This document shows, in pieces, positions 52,110-61,413 of a stretch of 64,000 bases of DNA; position 1 is the first letter of the stretch, and each line of letters begins with the position of its first letter. This stretch comes from Lachnoclostridium sp. An131. GTDB lineage: Bacteria > Bacillota > Clostridia > Lachnospirales > Lachnospiraceae. The position numbers were made by a program, and so were the translations under genes. Where the stretch lies: NCBI RefSeq assembly GCF_002160825.1, contig NZ_NFLI01000004.1:1-64000 (forward strand), given 5' to 3'. Below the pieces are notes generated by a model. The model was not told the DNA's origin. It searched no databases and was given only the letters and a program-made list of their open reading frames with translations.

Positions 52110-52876
52110 TGCAGGAAGAACGTATCGCCTATATTCTTGAAAAGCTGGATCAACAGGGGAAGGTTCTCGTATCGGAGCTGAGCCGGGAGCTTCACGTCTC
52201 AGAGATGACGATACGCCTTGATCTGAAATTTCTAAACGATCAGGGCCTCATCCGCCGCGTACACGGCGGGGCTGAGCCTGCGGGCGAAAGCCTTTATAAG
52301 GGCGACATCCGGCAGAACCTCTGCCGGAATGCCGGAGGAAAGATCTCCATCGCCAAGGCCGCCTGCTCCCTGCTGAAGCCTGGCGATACGGTTCTCATAG
52401 ACGACTCTTCCACCTGCCTCTACCTGATCCGCCAGATCAAAAAGGAAGTATCGAAACCGATCACCCTCTACACAAATTCGATTCTGGCCGCCGCTGAGCT
52501 TCTGGATGTGAAGCACGTCCGTCTTCATCTGATCGGAGGCGAGATCGCCGGAAACCTGGCTGCCACCTCCGGCCCTGACGCAGAACAGAGCCTGGCTTCC
52601 CTGAAAGCCGATCTCTGCTTTTTCGGCACAAACGGCGTCTCCTGCGAGACCGGCGCCAGCGTCATCGGCTATTCGCAGATGCGGCTGAAGCAGACAATGC
52701 TGTCGGCCAGCAGAAAGCATATTCTGCTGGCCGACAGCCATAAGTTCGGTCTTCAGTTTCTCTCCGTCATCTGCCCGCTCTCAGAGATCGATCTCATCAT
52801 CACAGACAGCGGCCTTTCAGCCGCAAAGCTTGAGGCCTTCCAGAAGCAGGCCTCTGTTCTCAGATCAGGCTCCTGA
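52109..52876 (+). CDS. DeoR-family transcriptional regulator (second)
   Basis: The 255-residue protein has an N-terminal HTH (VSELSRELHVSEMTIRLDLKFL, then RRVHGGA, residues about 18-52). The sensor domain carries DTVLIDDSSTCLYLIRQI, FFGTNGVSCETGASV and ILLADSHKFG. It is the last gene of the glycyl radical enzyme/deoC operon, overlapping deoC by one base, so it probably represses that operon and senses a sugar phosphate from it. Its 3' end overlaps the convergent epimerase gene by 17 bases. Candidate sites are at 48030 and 48059. Confidence 0.9.
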   Translation: MQEERIAYILEKLDQQGKVLVSELSRELHVSEMTIRLDLKFLNDQGLIRRVHGGAEPAGESLYKGDIRQNLCRNAGGKISIAKAACSLLKPGDTVLIDDSSTCLYLIRQIKKEVSKPITLYTNSILAAAELLDVKHVRLHLIGGEIAGNLAATSGPDAEQSLASLKADLCFFGTNGVSCETGASVIGYSQMRLKQTMLSASRKHILLADSHKFGLQFLSVICPLSEIDLIITDSGLSAAKLEAFQKQASVLRSGS

Positions 52877-53522
52877 ATCTGGCGACGCTCTCGTCCAGCG
52901 GAACCTTGTCGTTGAACAGGCTGGAGGTTCCCGCCACATAGATATCTGTTCCTGCGGCTGCCATCTTCGGGATATTTTCCCAGCTCACATTTCCATCCAC
53001 TTCAATCAGCAGATCCCCGTATCCCCGTTCCTCCAGATACGCTCTTGTGTCACGAATCTTATCGATTCCCTGGGGAATCAGCTTCTGTCCGGCAAAGCCC
53101 GGATTTACGGTCATCAGAACGACTCCGTCTATATCGGGAAGCAGGTATTTCAGGCTCTCTACAGGGGTCGCCGGATTCAGGGCCACCATCGCCTTGGCGC
53201 CCTTGTTCTTGATGGTCTGCAGCGCACGGTGCACATGGGGTGTGGACTCATAATGGACAGATACATACTCTCCGGGCTGGATGTCAAACCAGTCCAGCTT
53301 CGTCTCCGGATTCTCCACCATCAGATGGATGTCCAGCGGAATATCTGTCATGCTTCTCAGGCTGCAGATATAAGCCGTCCCCAGCATCATATTCGGCACA
53401 AAATGTCCGTCCATCACATCCGCGTGCAGAAACTCTATCTGATTCTTCTCAAACTCCTTCACATAATAAGAAATACGGTCCAGCGGGGCGCACATCATAG
53501 ACGGCGCGATTTTTCCTGCCAT
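52860..53522 (-). CDS. rpe: Ribulose-phosphate 3-epimerase family protein (canonical motifs)
   Basis: The 220-residue TIM barrel carries standard motifs: APSMMCAPLDR at the N-terminus, HADVMDGHFVPN near residue 33, LDIHLMV near 67, VLMTVNPGFAGQ near 135 and LIEVDGNVS near 171. Both catalytic Asp residues and the metal-binding His and Asp residues are present. It is the last gene of the second glycyl radical enzyme operon, 201 bases after another epimerase paralogue, with AAGGAGGAG before the ATG. It may act on ribulose/xylulose-5-phosphate or a hexulose-6-phosphate. Confidence 0.9.
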   Translation of the reverse strand: MAGKIAPSMMCAPLDRISYYVKEFEKNQIEFLHADVMDGHFVPNMMLGTAYICSLRSMTDIPLDIHLMVENPETKLDWFDIQPGEYVSVHYESTPHVHRALQTIKNKGAKAMVALNPATPVESLKYLLPDIDGVVLMTVNPGFAGQKLIPQGIDKIRDTRAYLEERGYGDLLIEVDGNVSWENIPKMAAAGTDIYVAGTSSLFNDKVPLDESVARFRSLI

Positions 53523-53723
53523 ATAAAGCTCCTCCTTTATTTATGTATATTATTTCGTCTTTTTCCTGTCATGTCTGTAACTGTCAGCTTCAGTACTGTG
53601 GTTACCTTCATCATTTTGGTGTTAAACGGAAAGTCCTCCGCATGATAGTGCCGCATCAATATTTTCAGGGCCTCATACGTTTCTTCTCATATAACAGACT
53701 CCCGCTTCCTTTTTATGCTGCCG

Positions 53724-54401
53724 TCACTCCGCCTTCATGGCGTCCAGCATCGCTTCCGCACAATCCTTTACGCTTCTTCCCTTCAGGAAAAGGCCGGAGG
53801 TTCCTCCGATCAGCATCTGGGCTCCGTACTTCACCAGCGTCGGTATTGTGCTGACATTGACATTTCCATCCGCCGCAATCTTCGTATCGATGCCATGGGC
53901 GTCCATCATCTCCCGCAGGGCAAGCATCTTTTCAAAGGCCGCGGGCTGAATCTTCTGCCCGGAAAATCCCGGATTCACCGTCAGCTTGATGATATATTCC
54001 GCCTGCTCCATCGCCGGAAGAAGGTCTTCCGTGGCCACAGTCTCACTGCGGAAGGCCAGGGCCGGCTTTGCTCCGAGGCTGCGGATATACTCAAAGGTCT
54101 TCAGCACATCCTTCGTGCCCTCCGGATGAATCGTGACAATGTCTGCGCCCGCGTCCACAAACTGTTTGATATACAGCTCCGGCTCATATACGGCCAGATG
54201 CACCTCGATCGGAAGCTTCGTGTGAGGACGGATTGCCTGCAGAGTCGGGAGCCCCAGGATAATACACTGGTTGAATCTTCCGTCCACAACGTCAAAATGC
54301 ACGAAATCTACCGGCGCCTCTTCTATCTCGGCAAACTGTCTTTCCAGGTTAAACAGGTCAAAGCAGGAAGCAGAGCCTCCCAGAATATAATTGTTTTTCA
54401 T
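53724..54401 (-). CDS. Ribulose-phosphate 3-epimerase-like protein (divergent paralogue)
   Basis: The protein is 225 residues from the ATG at 54401, behind AAAGGAGAG. An upstream ATG at 54431 overlaps the kinase stop and lacks a ribosome site. HFDVVDGRFNQC replaces HxDxMDGxFVPN, EVHLAV replaces DxHLMV, and IAADGNV keeps the second catalytic Asp. These changes set it apart from the neighbouring canonical copy and from the AlsE-like copy at 37701. It most likely epimerises a different ketose phosphate. It follows the large kinase gene directly. Confidence 0.85.
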   Translation of the reverse strand: MKNNYILGGSASCFDLFNLERQFAEIEEAPVDFVHFDVVDGRFNQCIILGLPTLQAIRPHTKLPIEVHLAVYEPELYIKQFVDAGADIVTIHPEGTKDVLKTFEYIRSLGAKPALAFRSETVATEDLLPAMEQAEYIIKLTVNPGFSGQKIQPAAFEKMLALREMMDAHGIDTKIAADGNVNVSTIPTLVKYGAQMLIGGTSGLFLKGRSVKDCAEAMLDAMKAE

Positions 54402-54423
54402 TTTCTCTCCTTTGCGGTTCTCT

Positions 54424-56208
54424 TCATCCATTATTTTTTTCTGTCAGAAAGCGGTTTCCAATATATGCGCTTCCAATCGCCACATTAAAGCTTCTCTGCT
54501 CCGGCGTCATGCTGCGCAGAAGCGGGGAATACATGGTCTCCTCGTCGAGACGCATGACGTCATAGGAAGGATTGTAAGCGCGCAGGCCCTCCCGCATCAG
54601 CGCAAAAGCCCTGTCGTCTGCGATAATGCCGCCGCTTAAAAGGCGGCGCGTCGTGATCTCCGGGAAAATCAGGCGATCCTGGTCGATGAGAATTCCCATA
54701 GCCTTTCCCATCATCCGGAAGGCCTCCTCCACAGCCGGGCAGCCCTCCGAAAGCTGTGAGACCAGGAAGCGGGTCAGCGTCCCTCTGCGATCCTCCGGCT
54801 CCAGAACAGAATACAGCGTATCAGCGCCGGCATTATAAGCAATCAGGCCCATTTCCTGCAGCTTTTCAAACAGCGGATCCTTTGACTCCCACAGCGCTGT
54901 CAGAGCCATCCGGAACAGGCCCATCTGAGAGATATACTTCTGGACCACGCCCGGAATGCCTGTGTTCGTGCTGTTGACGCTGCGCAGATCGGCAGGCGGA
55001 TACTTCTGGTATTCCTCATTTCCCAGATCAATGACATGCTGGAAGCCCTCCAGCGGGATGTGCTGAATCGTTCCACCCCGGGAGATGAAGCCGGTTCCCA
55101 TCTCGGTTCCGATCGTGCAGCAGAACATACCGTTTTCGTCAATAAAGCTCTCCGGGGCAAAGGTCTGCTCCACGCTGGTGATATAGGAGGCTGCGTTTCC
55201 GTCATTCAGAACCACGACAGGCGCTCCCTCCTTTGCATAAGGCGCCGCCAGCTCATCCAGATCGGAGGTTTTAAAAAACTCCACCTCATAATCTGTATCC
55301 GGATTATTCTTCATGCCCTGATGCTTAAAGGACTCTCCCCCGGCTATCTTGTTGTGCACCACGATATCCGGAAAGCCGATCACAATCGCGTCAAAACGGC
55401 CCTTCGTACAGATCCCGCTCCGTTCCAGCGCCTCCGTCTCAGCGAGAAGCTGTCCGTACGGCACATTTTTGGCAAAGGCCGCTTCCGCAGCCGCCAGATT
55501 CCCGTCTCTCTCCATAAGCCCCGTGCAGGCGCTTAAGAAACGTACCATCAGTAGCATCGGATCGTTCATTTCCTGCGCAGTGCGGCATCCGGTAGGATAC
55601 CACTGATACTCCTTCAATACCAGCGCCCTGCCGTCCTTTACGACGGCTCCCTTAATGGAATTGCCGCCCACGTCCAGGGAACAGATGCATCGGCCTTCCA
55701 GCTCTGTGGCAGTGCGCTTCAGAAGCTTCAGCTCTTCCTCCTCCTTCTGGGGCACATAGATCCGATACTCCTTTTCCGGGTCCAGCTTCGGCCAGGCAGA
55801 CAGATCCTTCAGCTGAAAAGCAAAGCGGCCAAGTCCCAGAAAGACGTTCATACGGTTGATATAATTCAGATATACGCCGTAGCTCTTCCTGTCATTGCGC
55901 GGAGAATCCGCCTGAAATTCCGCAACAGCTTCTTCTGTAAGGCTTTTCAGCTCCTGATCCGTCTCGTCAAAATAAAGCTCAAGGCCTGCTCCGCCGAAGG
56001 AAACCAGAAGGTTGTTCATCATCGCGAGCAGATAACGGCGGTACAGCTCCCGTTCCCCCTGAAGCGTCTCTCCCTTTGGCATCTCAAAGCAGAGCTTCCG
56101 GTATTCCTGCTCCTTATTCACCCAGACCAGCAGGCGGATCTCCTGCCGCTCTCCCGCAGGCAGCCTGCTGATTCGCTCCTGCAGTTCTGACAAAAACAAG
56201 GGTTTCAT
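54424..56208 (-). CDS. Large ROK-like sugar kinase
   Basis: The 594-residue protein is nearly twice the usual ROK length. The kinase core starts near residue 178 with ICSLDVGGNSIKGAVV (phosphate 1 motif) and continues with DAIVIGFPDIV near 290, VVLNDGNAASY and GTEMGTGFISRGG near 375. The last 150 residues include TRRLLSGGIIADDRAF, an adenosine-like motif. The first 170 or so residues are a separate domain I do not recognise. It directly follows the activase stop codon. It likely phosphorylates the sugar or polyol imported by the transporter at 60445-64000. Confidence 0.8.
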   Translation of the reverse strand: MKPLFLSELQERISRLPAGERQEIRLLVWVNKEQEYRKLCFEMPKGETLQGERELYRRYLLAMMNNLLVSFGGAGLELYFDETDQELKSLTEEAVAEFQADSPRNDRKSYGVYLNYINRMNVFLGLGRFAFQLKDLSAWPKLDPEKEYRIYVPQKEEEELKLLKRTATELEGRCICSLDVGGNSIKGAVVKDGRALVLKEYQWYPTGCRTAQEMNDPMLLMVRFLSACTGLMERDGNLAAAEAAFAKNVPYGQLLAETEALERSGICTKGRFDAIVIGFPDIVVHNKIAGGESFKHQGMKNNPDTDYEVEFFKTSDLDELAAPYAKEGAPVVVLNDGNAASYITSVEQTFAPESFIDENGMFCCTIGTEMGTGFISRGGTIQHIPLEGFQHVIDLGNEEYQKYPPADLRSVNSTNTGIPGVVQKYISQMGLFRMALTALWESKDPLFEKLQEMGLIAYNAGADTLYSVLEPEDRRGTLTRFLVSQLSEGCPAVEEAFRMMGKAMGILIDQDRLIFPEITTRRLLSGGIIADDRAFALMREGLRAYNPSYDVMRLDEETMYSPLLRSMTPEQRSFNVAIGSAYIGNRFLTEKNNG

Positions 56209-57087
56209 CTATCTCACCTCCACATAGCTGCACAGGCGCTCGAACTCCTCCTTCGGGAAGGCCCGAAGCTCCTCGTCAAAATAGGTTTTATCCAGAAACC
56301 GGTATTTCGTTCCCGCAAATGAATTAAAGTTTAAAAGCTCTATCTGAAGCTTCGGATCCACGCTGTCCACAAAGGAACGGATTCCTCTCAGGTTCTCTTC
56401 CGTGGCGGTGATCCCGGGAATCAGGGGCACACGCACCAGAATAGGCTTGCCAAGCCCCGCCAGGTAGCGGAAATTGCTCAGAATCTGCCGGTTCGATACG
56501 CCTGTATATTTTTTATGAGTCTCCTCATCCAGGATCTTGATATCCACAAGGAAGCGGTCCAGGTACGGCGCTATCTCCTCCAGAACCCTCTGGGGAGCAA
56601 ACATGCTGGTCTCAATACAGGTATCGATTCCTGCTTCCTTCATGGATTTCAAAAGCTCCAGAAGGAACTCCGGCTGGTACAGGGGTTCTCCCCCGGAGAT
56701 CGTCACGCCTCCTCCTGTGACGTCCGAAAACAGCTGCTCTCTCTTTAAAAGCTCTGTCAGCTCCTTCGTATCCGCCATGCGGTCAATCCTCCGCATAGCC
56801 CGGGAAGGACATTTTTCCACGCAGAGATTGCAGAAATCACAGAGACTCCGGTCAACGGACACCTCCCCGTCCCGGAAGCTCAGCGCCTGTTTCGGACAGG
56901 TATGTACGCAGGTACCACAGTGAATGCATGCCTCCCTTTTCACCCAGAGGTCGCGCCCACGCTTCATGCCCTCCGGATTGTGGCACCAGACACAGTGCAG
57001 GGGGCAGCCCTTGAGAAAAATCGTCGTCCGGATTCCCGGGCCGTCATGCACCGCAAAATGCTTAATGTCAAATATTTCTCCCTTCAT
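56209..57087 (-). CDS. Glycyl radical enzyme activase 2 (radical SAM)
   Basis: The protein is 292 residues from the ATG at 57087. Upstream in-frame codons lie in the previous gene; GGAGG is 11 bases before this ATG. It has CxxxCxxC in CPLHCVWC, then two full ferredoxin motifs (CIHCGTCVHTCP and CDFCNLCVEKCP) and GVTISGGEPLY. This is the usual two-cluster build of dehydratase-type activases and differs from activase 1. It should generate the glycyl radical on the enzyme encoded just upstream. Confidence 0.93.
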   Translation of the reverse strand: MKGEIFDIKHFAVHDGPGIRTTIFLKGCPLHCVWCHNPEGMKRGRDLWVKREACIHCGTCVHTCPKQALSFRDGEVSVDRSLCDFCNLCVEKCPSRAMRRIDRMADTKELTELLKREQLFSDVTGGGVTISGGEPLYQPEFLLELLKSMKEAGIDTCIETSMFAPQRVLEEIAPYLDRFLVDIKILDEETHKKYTGVSNRQILSNFRYLAGLGKPILVRVPLIPGITATEENLRGIRSFVDSVDPKLQIELLNFNSFAGTKYRFLDKTYFDEELRAFPKEEFERLCSYVEVR

Positions 57088-57088
57088 C

Positions 57089-59461
57089 TCACGCGTTTCC
57101 TCCATACTCTGTCCGCGCAATGATCTCATCCTGCAGCTTCTCTGCCAGATCCACGTAATTTGCCGTATAGCCGGCCACACGGACCAGAAGATGCCGGTAA
57201 TTCTCGGGAGTCTCCTTCGCCTGAATCAAATCCTGTTTATTGACTACATTGAACTGTACATGGCTGATCTTCAGAGCCACGAAGCCGCGGATCAGTCCGC
57301 AGAACTTTTCAATTCCATTCTCGTCCTCAAACATTTTCGGCGAGAATTTCATATTCAGCAGGGTACCGTTCGCAGCGTTGCAGGAACGGATCCGGGACAC
57401 GGAGCGCAGAAGAGCGGTCGGCCCCTTCTGGTCACGGCCATACACAGCGCTTAAGCCTCCGTCCGCCAGCGGCTCTCCCGCCCGGCGTCCGTCCGGCGTC
57501 GCCGATACGTGAAGCCCCATCGGCACATGAGCCGATACCGTGTACAGTCCGATCGTATAATTGCCTCCGCGGTAATTGGTATAGGTATCCAGCTTCTCCT
57601 TGAAGCATTCCACCCATTTCTCTCCAAGCTCGTCTACCCATTCCACATCGTTGCCGTATTTGGGCGCATGAGTCAGCATAATCTGGCGAATCCGCTCATC
57701 CGGATAATTCTGGCGGAGCTGCTCCAGAAGCTCCTTCGCAGAGACCTCCTTTTTCTCATACACAAGCTCCTTCAGGGCCGCCATGCTGTCAGCTACGTTC
57801 GCCACCTGGATCAGCTGTACGCCGGACTTATTGTAGACAGCTCCCCCTGCGGTCACATCCACGCCTCTCTCCATGCAGTTATCTATTACGCTGGAAAGCA
57901 TCGGGGAAACCATGTATTTCTTATGCATCTCTTCGATGATCTGGAGTCCCGTCTCCATCTTCTCCAGGAAATAATACATCTGTTTTTTGTATGCTTCCTC
58001 CAGCTCCTCAAAGGTCTTGAAATCCTCCAGAGTGCCAAGCTTCAGGCCAAGCTGCTTTCCTGTCTCCATGCAGACACCGTCATTCAGCGTCAGCTCCAGG
58101 CATTTCACCATATTAAACATGCCTGCGTCACTGAAGCCAAGGGCATTGCCCGGAACGCTCAATTCCACGCAGCCTACAACTGCATAATTCATTGCGTCCT
58201 CATGCGAATAGCCGGCGTTTTCCAGAGCAGGGGTTACGGCCTCATCGTTGAAGAGCTGCGGCATACCCGTTCCCAGGCTGATTACCTGAGTCACATGGCG
58301 CAGGAAGGTATCCGGCGAATTTTTATGGACGCGGGCCGACAGATTCGGCTGCCGCATCCTCACATGCTCCTGCGCATGCAGGAACAGATGGCTCAGCTCG
58401 TTGACGGCGTCGCTGCCGTCCGCCTTCCTTCCGCCCACCGCGATGTTGAAGCCGATGGGAAAGCCTGCGAAAAAGGCGGCTCCATCCGTATTTCTCATAT
58501 ATACAATCTGATTAAACTTGATAAAGACTGCATCCAGAATCTCCTGGGCTTCCTGAAGCGTCAGCCTTCCTTCGTCGATGTCCTTCCGGTAATAGGGATA
58601 CAGATACTGATCCGCCCGTCCCGGAGAAAAGGAAGAAGCATTCGACTCCAGCTGCAGCAGCACGATCAGAAACCACATGGACTGTACTGCCTCGCGGAAG
58701 CTTTCTGCCGGCTTCTCAGACAGATTCCGGCAGACCGAAGCGATATTCCGGTAATCCTCCTTTTTCTCTTCCGGCGCATCCTTTAAGAGCTCCTCCGCCA
58801 GATCCGCGTACCGCCTGATAAAATGGCAGGCGCCCTCCAGCACAATGCATTCTGTCCTGTAAAACTCTTTATGCTCCTCATCTGCCGCCTCAAGCTTTTC
58901 CTGCGCCTTCGCAAGCAGACCCGCAGGGCCTTCCGCGATCCACTCCTTTACGTTCGGGCAGATATGTCCCTGGGCGTGATCCTTCTGGTTCAGCTTGCCG
59001 ACTACCTCCCGTTCCTTGATATCAGAAGGCAGAGCCGCGCTGACATTATCCTCCAGCGTCATTCCCTCCCAGAACGGAACCAGCTCTTGAAAGAAATACT
59101 CCCGATCCTCCGGCCTTACGTGAAACTGATCCTGGGGCCTCGTCTCCAGCTCGTCGATCTCTTTTTCCAGCCATTTGATGCCGCCCTCCGGAAATACGAC
59201 TCCGGCGCAGGACTCCCTGGTTCTGTTGCCGACGATGATCTCTCCGTCACGGATGCAGATTCCTATCTTCTCCATGGCCTCCCGCAGCGCCCAGGCCCGT
59301 TTCATCGCTACAGACTCTCCGCTGTGCTCCCGGTACGCCCGGGTAATCAGCTTCGCCTGCTCCACAGAAAGATATCTGGGCTCATCCAGCGTTTCCTCCC
59401 GAAGCTTCCGGATTCTCTCCGTCATCGGTATCTGCCTTACCTGTTCCACAAATTTTTTCAT
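57089..59461 (-). CDS. Glycyl radical enzyme 2 (GCVEL type)
   Basis: The 790-residue PFL-like protein has its thiyl Cys at 431 with Glu433 in YAVVGCVELSVPG. The radical Gly is Gly764 in RVAGYTANYVDL. The usual GYSAxF is altered to GYTANY, and GCVEP to GCVEL, so it belongs to a different subgroup from enzyme 1. It is probably a C-O or C-C lyase/dehydratase acting on a sugar-derived polyol. The operon also encodes its activase, a large kinase and two ketose-phosphate epimerases. AAGGAGGAG precedes the ATG. Substrate unknown. Confidence 0.88.
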   Translation of the reverse strand: MKKFVEQVRQIPMTERIRKLREETLDEPRYLSVEQAKLITRAYREHSGESVAMKRAWALREAMEKIGICIRDGEIIVGNRTRESCAGVVFPEGGIKWLEKEIDELETRPQDQFHVRPEDREYFFQELVPFWEGMTLEDNVSAALPSDIKEREVVGKLNQKDHAQGHICPNVKEWIAEGPAGLLAKAQEKLEAADEEHKEFYRTECIVLEGACHFIRRYADLAEELLKDAPEEKKEDYRNIASVCRNLSEKPAESFREAVQSMWFLIVLLQLESNASSFSPGRADQYLYPYYRKDIDEGRLTLQEAQEILDAVFIKFNQIVYMRNTDGAAFFAGFPIGFNIAVGGRKADGSDAVNELSHLFLHAQEHVRMRQPNLSARVHKNSPDTFLRHVTQVISLGTGMPQLFNDEAVTPALENAGYSHEDAMNYAVVGCVELSVPGNALGFSDAGMFNMVKCLELTLNDGVCMETGKQLGLKLGTLEDFKTFEELEEAYKKQMYYFLEKMETGLQIIEEMHKKYMVSPMLSSVIDNCMERGVDVTAGGAVYNKSGVQLIQVANVADSMAALKELVYEKKEVSAKELLEQLRQNYPDERIRQIMLTHAPKYGNDVEWVDELGEKWVECFKEKLDTYTNYRGGNYTIGLYTVSAHVPMGLHVSATPDGRRAGEPLADGGLSAVYGRDQKGPTALLRSVSRIRSCNAANGTLLNMKFSPKMFEDENGIEKFCGLIRGFVALKISHVQFNVVNKQDLIQAKETPENYRHLLVRVAGYTANYVDLAEKLQDEIIARTEYGGNA

Positions 59462-59528
59462 ATGGCTGTCTCCTCCTTCCGCCTTGATCCAATTCTGTCC
59501 TCTATAGAACTCTACTCCGTCCTGTCAT

Positions 59529-60302
59529 TTATACAATAATCAGCTTTGTCTGCTGTTCTATTCGTCTTCTGTCCTCCTCTGGCATCCCATCGTCTGTGAT
59601 CACCAAATCGATATCGCTCCAGGGAACGCCGTCTACCATAGTGCCGCGCGTACATTTCGAGCTGTCGAAAGCCGCGATCACCAGCCGGCTGTTCTTTGCG
59701 TAGAGCTTTTTCACATCCCGGTCGTCAAAAGAAACCGCTCCGATCCCGTCACACTCCATAATCCCCGAGGTGCCCAGGACCGAAACGCTCATGTTGACGC
59801 CTTTCAGGTTTTCTCTTGTCCAGTAGCCGTAAAAACCGTTGTCAATTATCCGGAGCGCTCCTCCCGTAAACTGGATGGCGGAGTTTTTCTCCTGGGCATA
59901 GAGCTGGGCTATATCCAGAGAATTCGTCACGACCGTAATGTTAAGCTTCTTTACCAGCAGCTTCGCTACATGCCAGGTCGTGTTGCCCACATCGAGGCCG
60001 ACGCTGAAATCTCCGTCCGGTATGTGGCGCATCACCTCTGCCGCAATCCTTTCCTTGGCCTCCTGGTTCTGTGACGCACGCTGCCAGATCGCTTCATCCT
60101 GATTGTCATTTTTTCTAATCAGCTGCACTCTTCCATGCATTCTCTGTATCATGCCCTGTCGTTCCATCTCAATCAGATCCTTGCGGATCGTCTCGTCAGA
60201 CACCTTCAGTGTGGATATCAGATAGCTCACAGGAAGCTCGTCCTGTTCTGCCAGCATTTCAAGTATCCTGTTCCTTCTGTCTGTCAGCTGCTTTCCTTTC
60301 AT
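59529..60302 (-). CDS. DeoR-family transcriptional regulator (third)
   Basis: The 257-residue protein has an N-terminal HTH (PVSYLISTLKVSDETIRKDLIEM, then RMHGRVQL) and a sugar-phosphate sensor domain (FSVGLDVGNTTWHVAKLL, VSVLGTSGIMECDGIG, VIAAFDSSKCTRG). HGRV replaces the more usual HGGA. It is the gene between the transporter genes and the glycyl radical enzyme 2 gene and has its own putative promoter, so it may control both. Its operator is not identified; the TGTTATCGTTT core was not found near it. Confidence 0.88.
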   Translation of the reverse strand: MKGKQLTDRRNRILEMLAEQDELPVSYLISTLKVSDETIRKDLIEMERQGMIQRMHGRVQLIRKNDNQDEAIWQRASQNQEAKERIAAEVMRHIPDGDFSVGLDVGNTTWHVAKLLVKKLNITVVTNSLDIAQLYAQEKNSAIQFTGGALRIIDNGFYGYWTRENLKGVNMSVSVLGTSGIMECDGIGAVSFDDRDVKKLYAKNSRLVIAAFDSSKCTRGTMVDGVPWSDIDLVITDDGMPEEDRRRIEQQTKLIIV

Positions 60303-60401
60303 AATTTACCAGCCAGACCTCCTGCCAAAATCACGCAAGGGTACCGCAAAGTCAGAAACCGTCTCCCTGAGACCTGTCTTTACAGCACCCCTGCCATCTG
60401 C

Positions 60402-60430
60402 ATTATACTTCTCCTGAGACGTCCAGTCTA
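60402..60430 (-). promoter_or_regulatory. Putative promoter of the deoR-GRE2 operon
   Basis: On the minus strand TAGACT (complement of 60425-60430), a 17-base spacer and a perfect TATAAT (complement of 60402-60407). Transcription would start near 60395, about 90 bases before the regulator gene. Confidence 0.6.
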
Positions 60431-60444
60431 AAAAAATTGATTAC

Positions 60445-61413
60445 TTACGCTTTTTTCTTTTTCTTTCTGGACGTAACCATACTCTGGAAGATTTCCACAT
60501 AAGCAGCCACAACGATCACAAGGCCCGTTGCCACGTACTGCCAGTATGTGTTTACATTCATAACTACAAGGCCTACCTTCAATCCCGAGAAAAGAATCGC
60601 GCCCAATACAGTTCCCCAGGGATTTCCGCGTCCGCCTGCCATACTCGTACCGCCGATAGCGGCTGCTGCGATGGCGTTCATCTCCCATCCGTTTCCGGTC
60701 GTGGGATCTCCGGTTCCCAGCTTCGCCACCTGGATAACGCCTGCCAGCGCCGTACCCAGCATACCGATTGCGTAAGCCATCATCTGAATCAGCTCCACGC
60801 GCACACCGGAGAGTCTCGCCGCTTCCATATTTCCGCCGATTGCATAGATATATGTACCAAGGCGGGTTTTCCGAAGCAGAATATAGACAATCACAGCCCA
60901 CACCAGGAAGATTACAATAGAAATGCGGATATCGCCGATAATCTTAAAGTTCAGCATATCACGGTAGGAATCCGGAACGCCAAGCACAGGATATCCATTT
61001 GTAATGATGTAAGCAACACCGCGGTATACAGACTGGGTACCCATGGTAGCGATGAACGGCTGCAGCTTCATCTTCGAAATCAGGAAGCCATTCAGCAGGC
61101 CTGCGAGGAAGCCTACAATCAGGCCTACCAGCATACAAAGCACCGGATTCACGCCTGCCACTGCAAGCTGCGCCACCACGCAGCCGGCAAACGCCAGCGC
61201 GGAGCCTACAGAAATATCGATACCGCCGGTGATAATCGGCAGCATGATGCCCACACCCATCAGGCCGTAAATCGTCGCCTGATCCAGAATATCAATCAGG
61301 TTCACAGGGCGGAGATAAGCGGGATTCAAAACACCGAAAATCAGCGCCATTGCCAGGATGGCGATAATAACGCTCAGCTCCCGGAAATTGTTTTTAAAAA
61401 GCTTTTTCATCAT
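60445..61413 (-). CDS. Sugar ABC transporter permease (RbsC family, second system)
   Basis: The 322-residue membrane protein has eight to ten hydrophobic segments. The conserved IITGGIDISVGSALAFAGCVVA region is near residue 60, LVGLIVGFLAGLLNGFLI near 96 and GWEMNAIAAAAIGGTSMAGGRGN near 235. The C-terminus is Lys-rich. It overlaps the ATPase gene by four bases. It forms the channel of a second ribose-type importer, distinct in sequence from the one at 38402. Confidence 0.92.
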   Translation of the reverse strand: MMKKLFKNNFRELSVIIAILAMALIFGVLNPAYLRPVNLIDILDQATIYGLMGVGIMLPIITGGIDISVGSALAFAGCVVAQLAVAGVNPVLCMLVGLIVGFLAGLLNGFLISKMKLQPFIATMGTQSVYRGVAYIITNGYPVLGVPDSYRDMLNFKIIGDIRISIVIFLVWAVIVYILLRKTRLGTYIYAIGGNMEAARLSGVRVELIQMMAYAIGMLGTALAGVIQVAKLGTGDPTTGNGWEMNAIAAAAIGGTSMAGGRGNPWGTVLGAILFSGLKVGLVVMNVNTYWQYVATGLVIVVAAYVEIFQSMVTSRKKKKKA

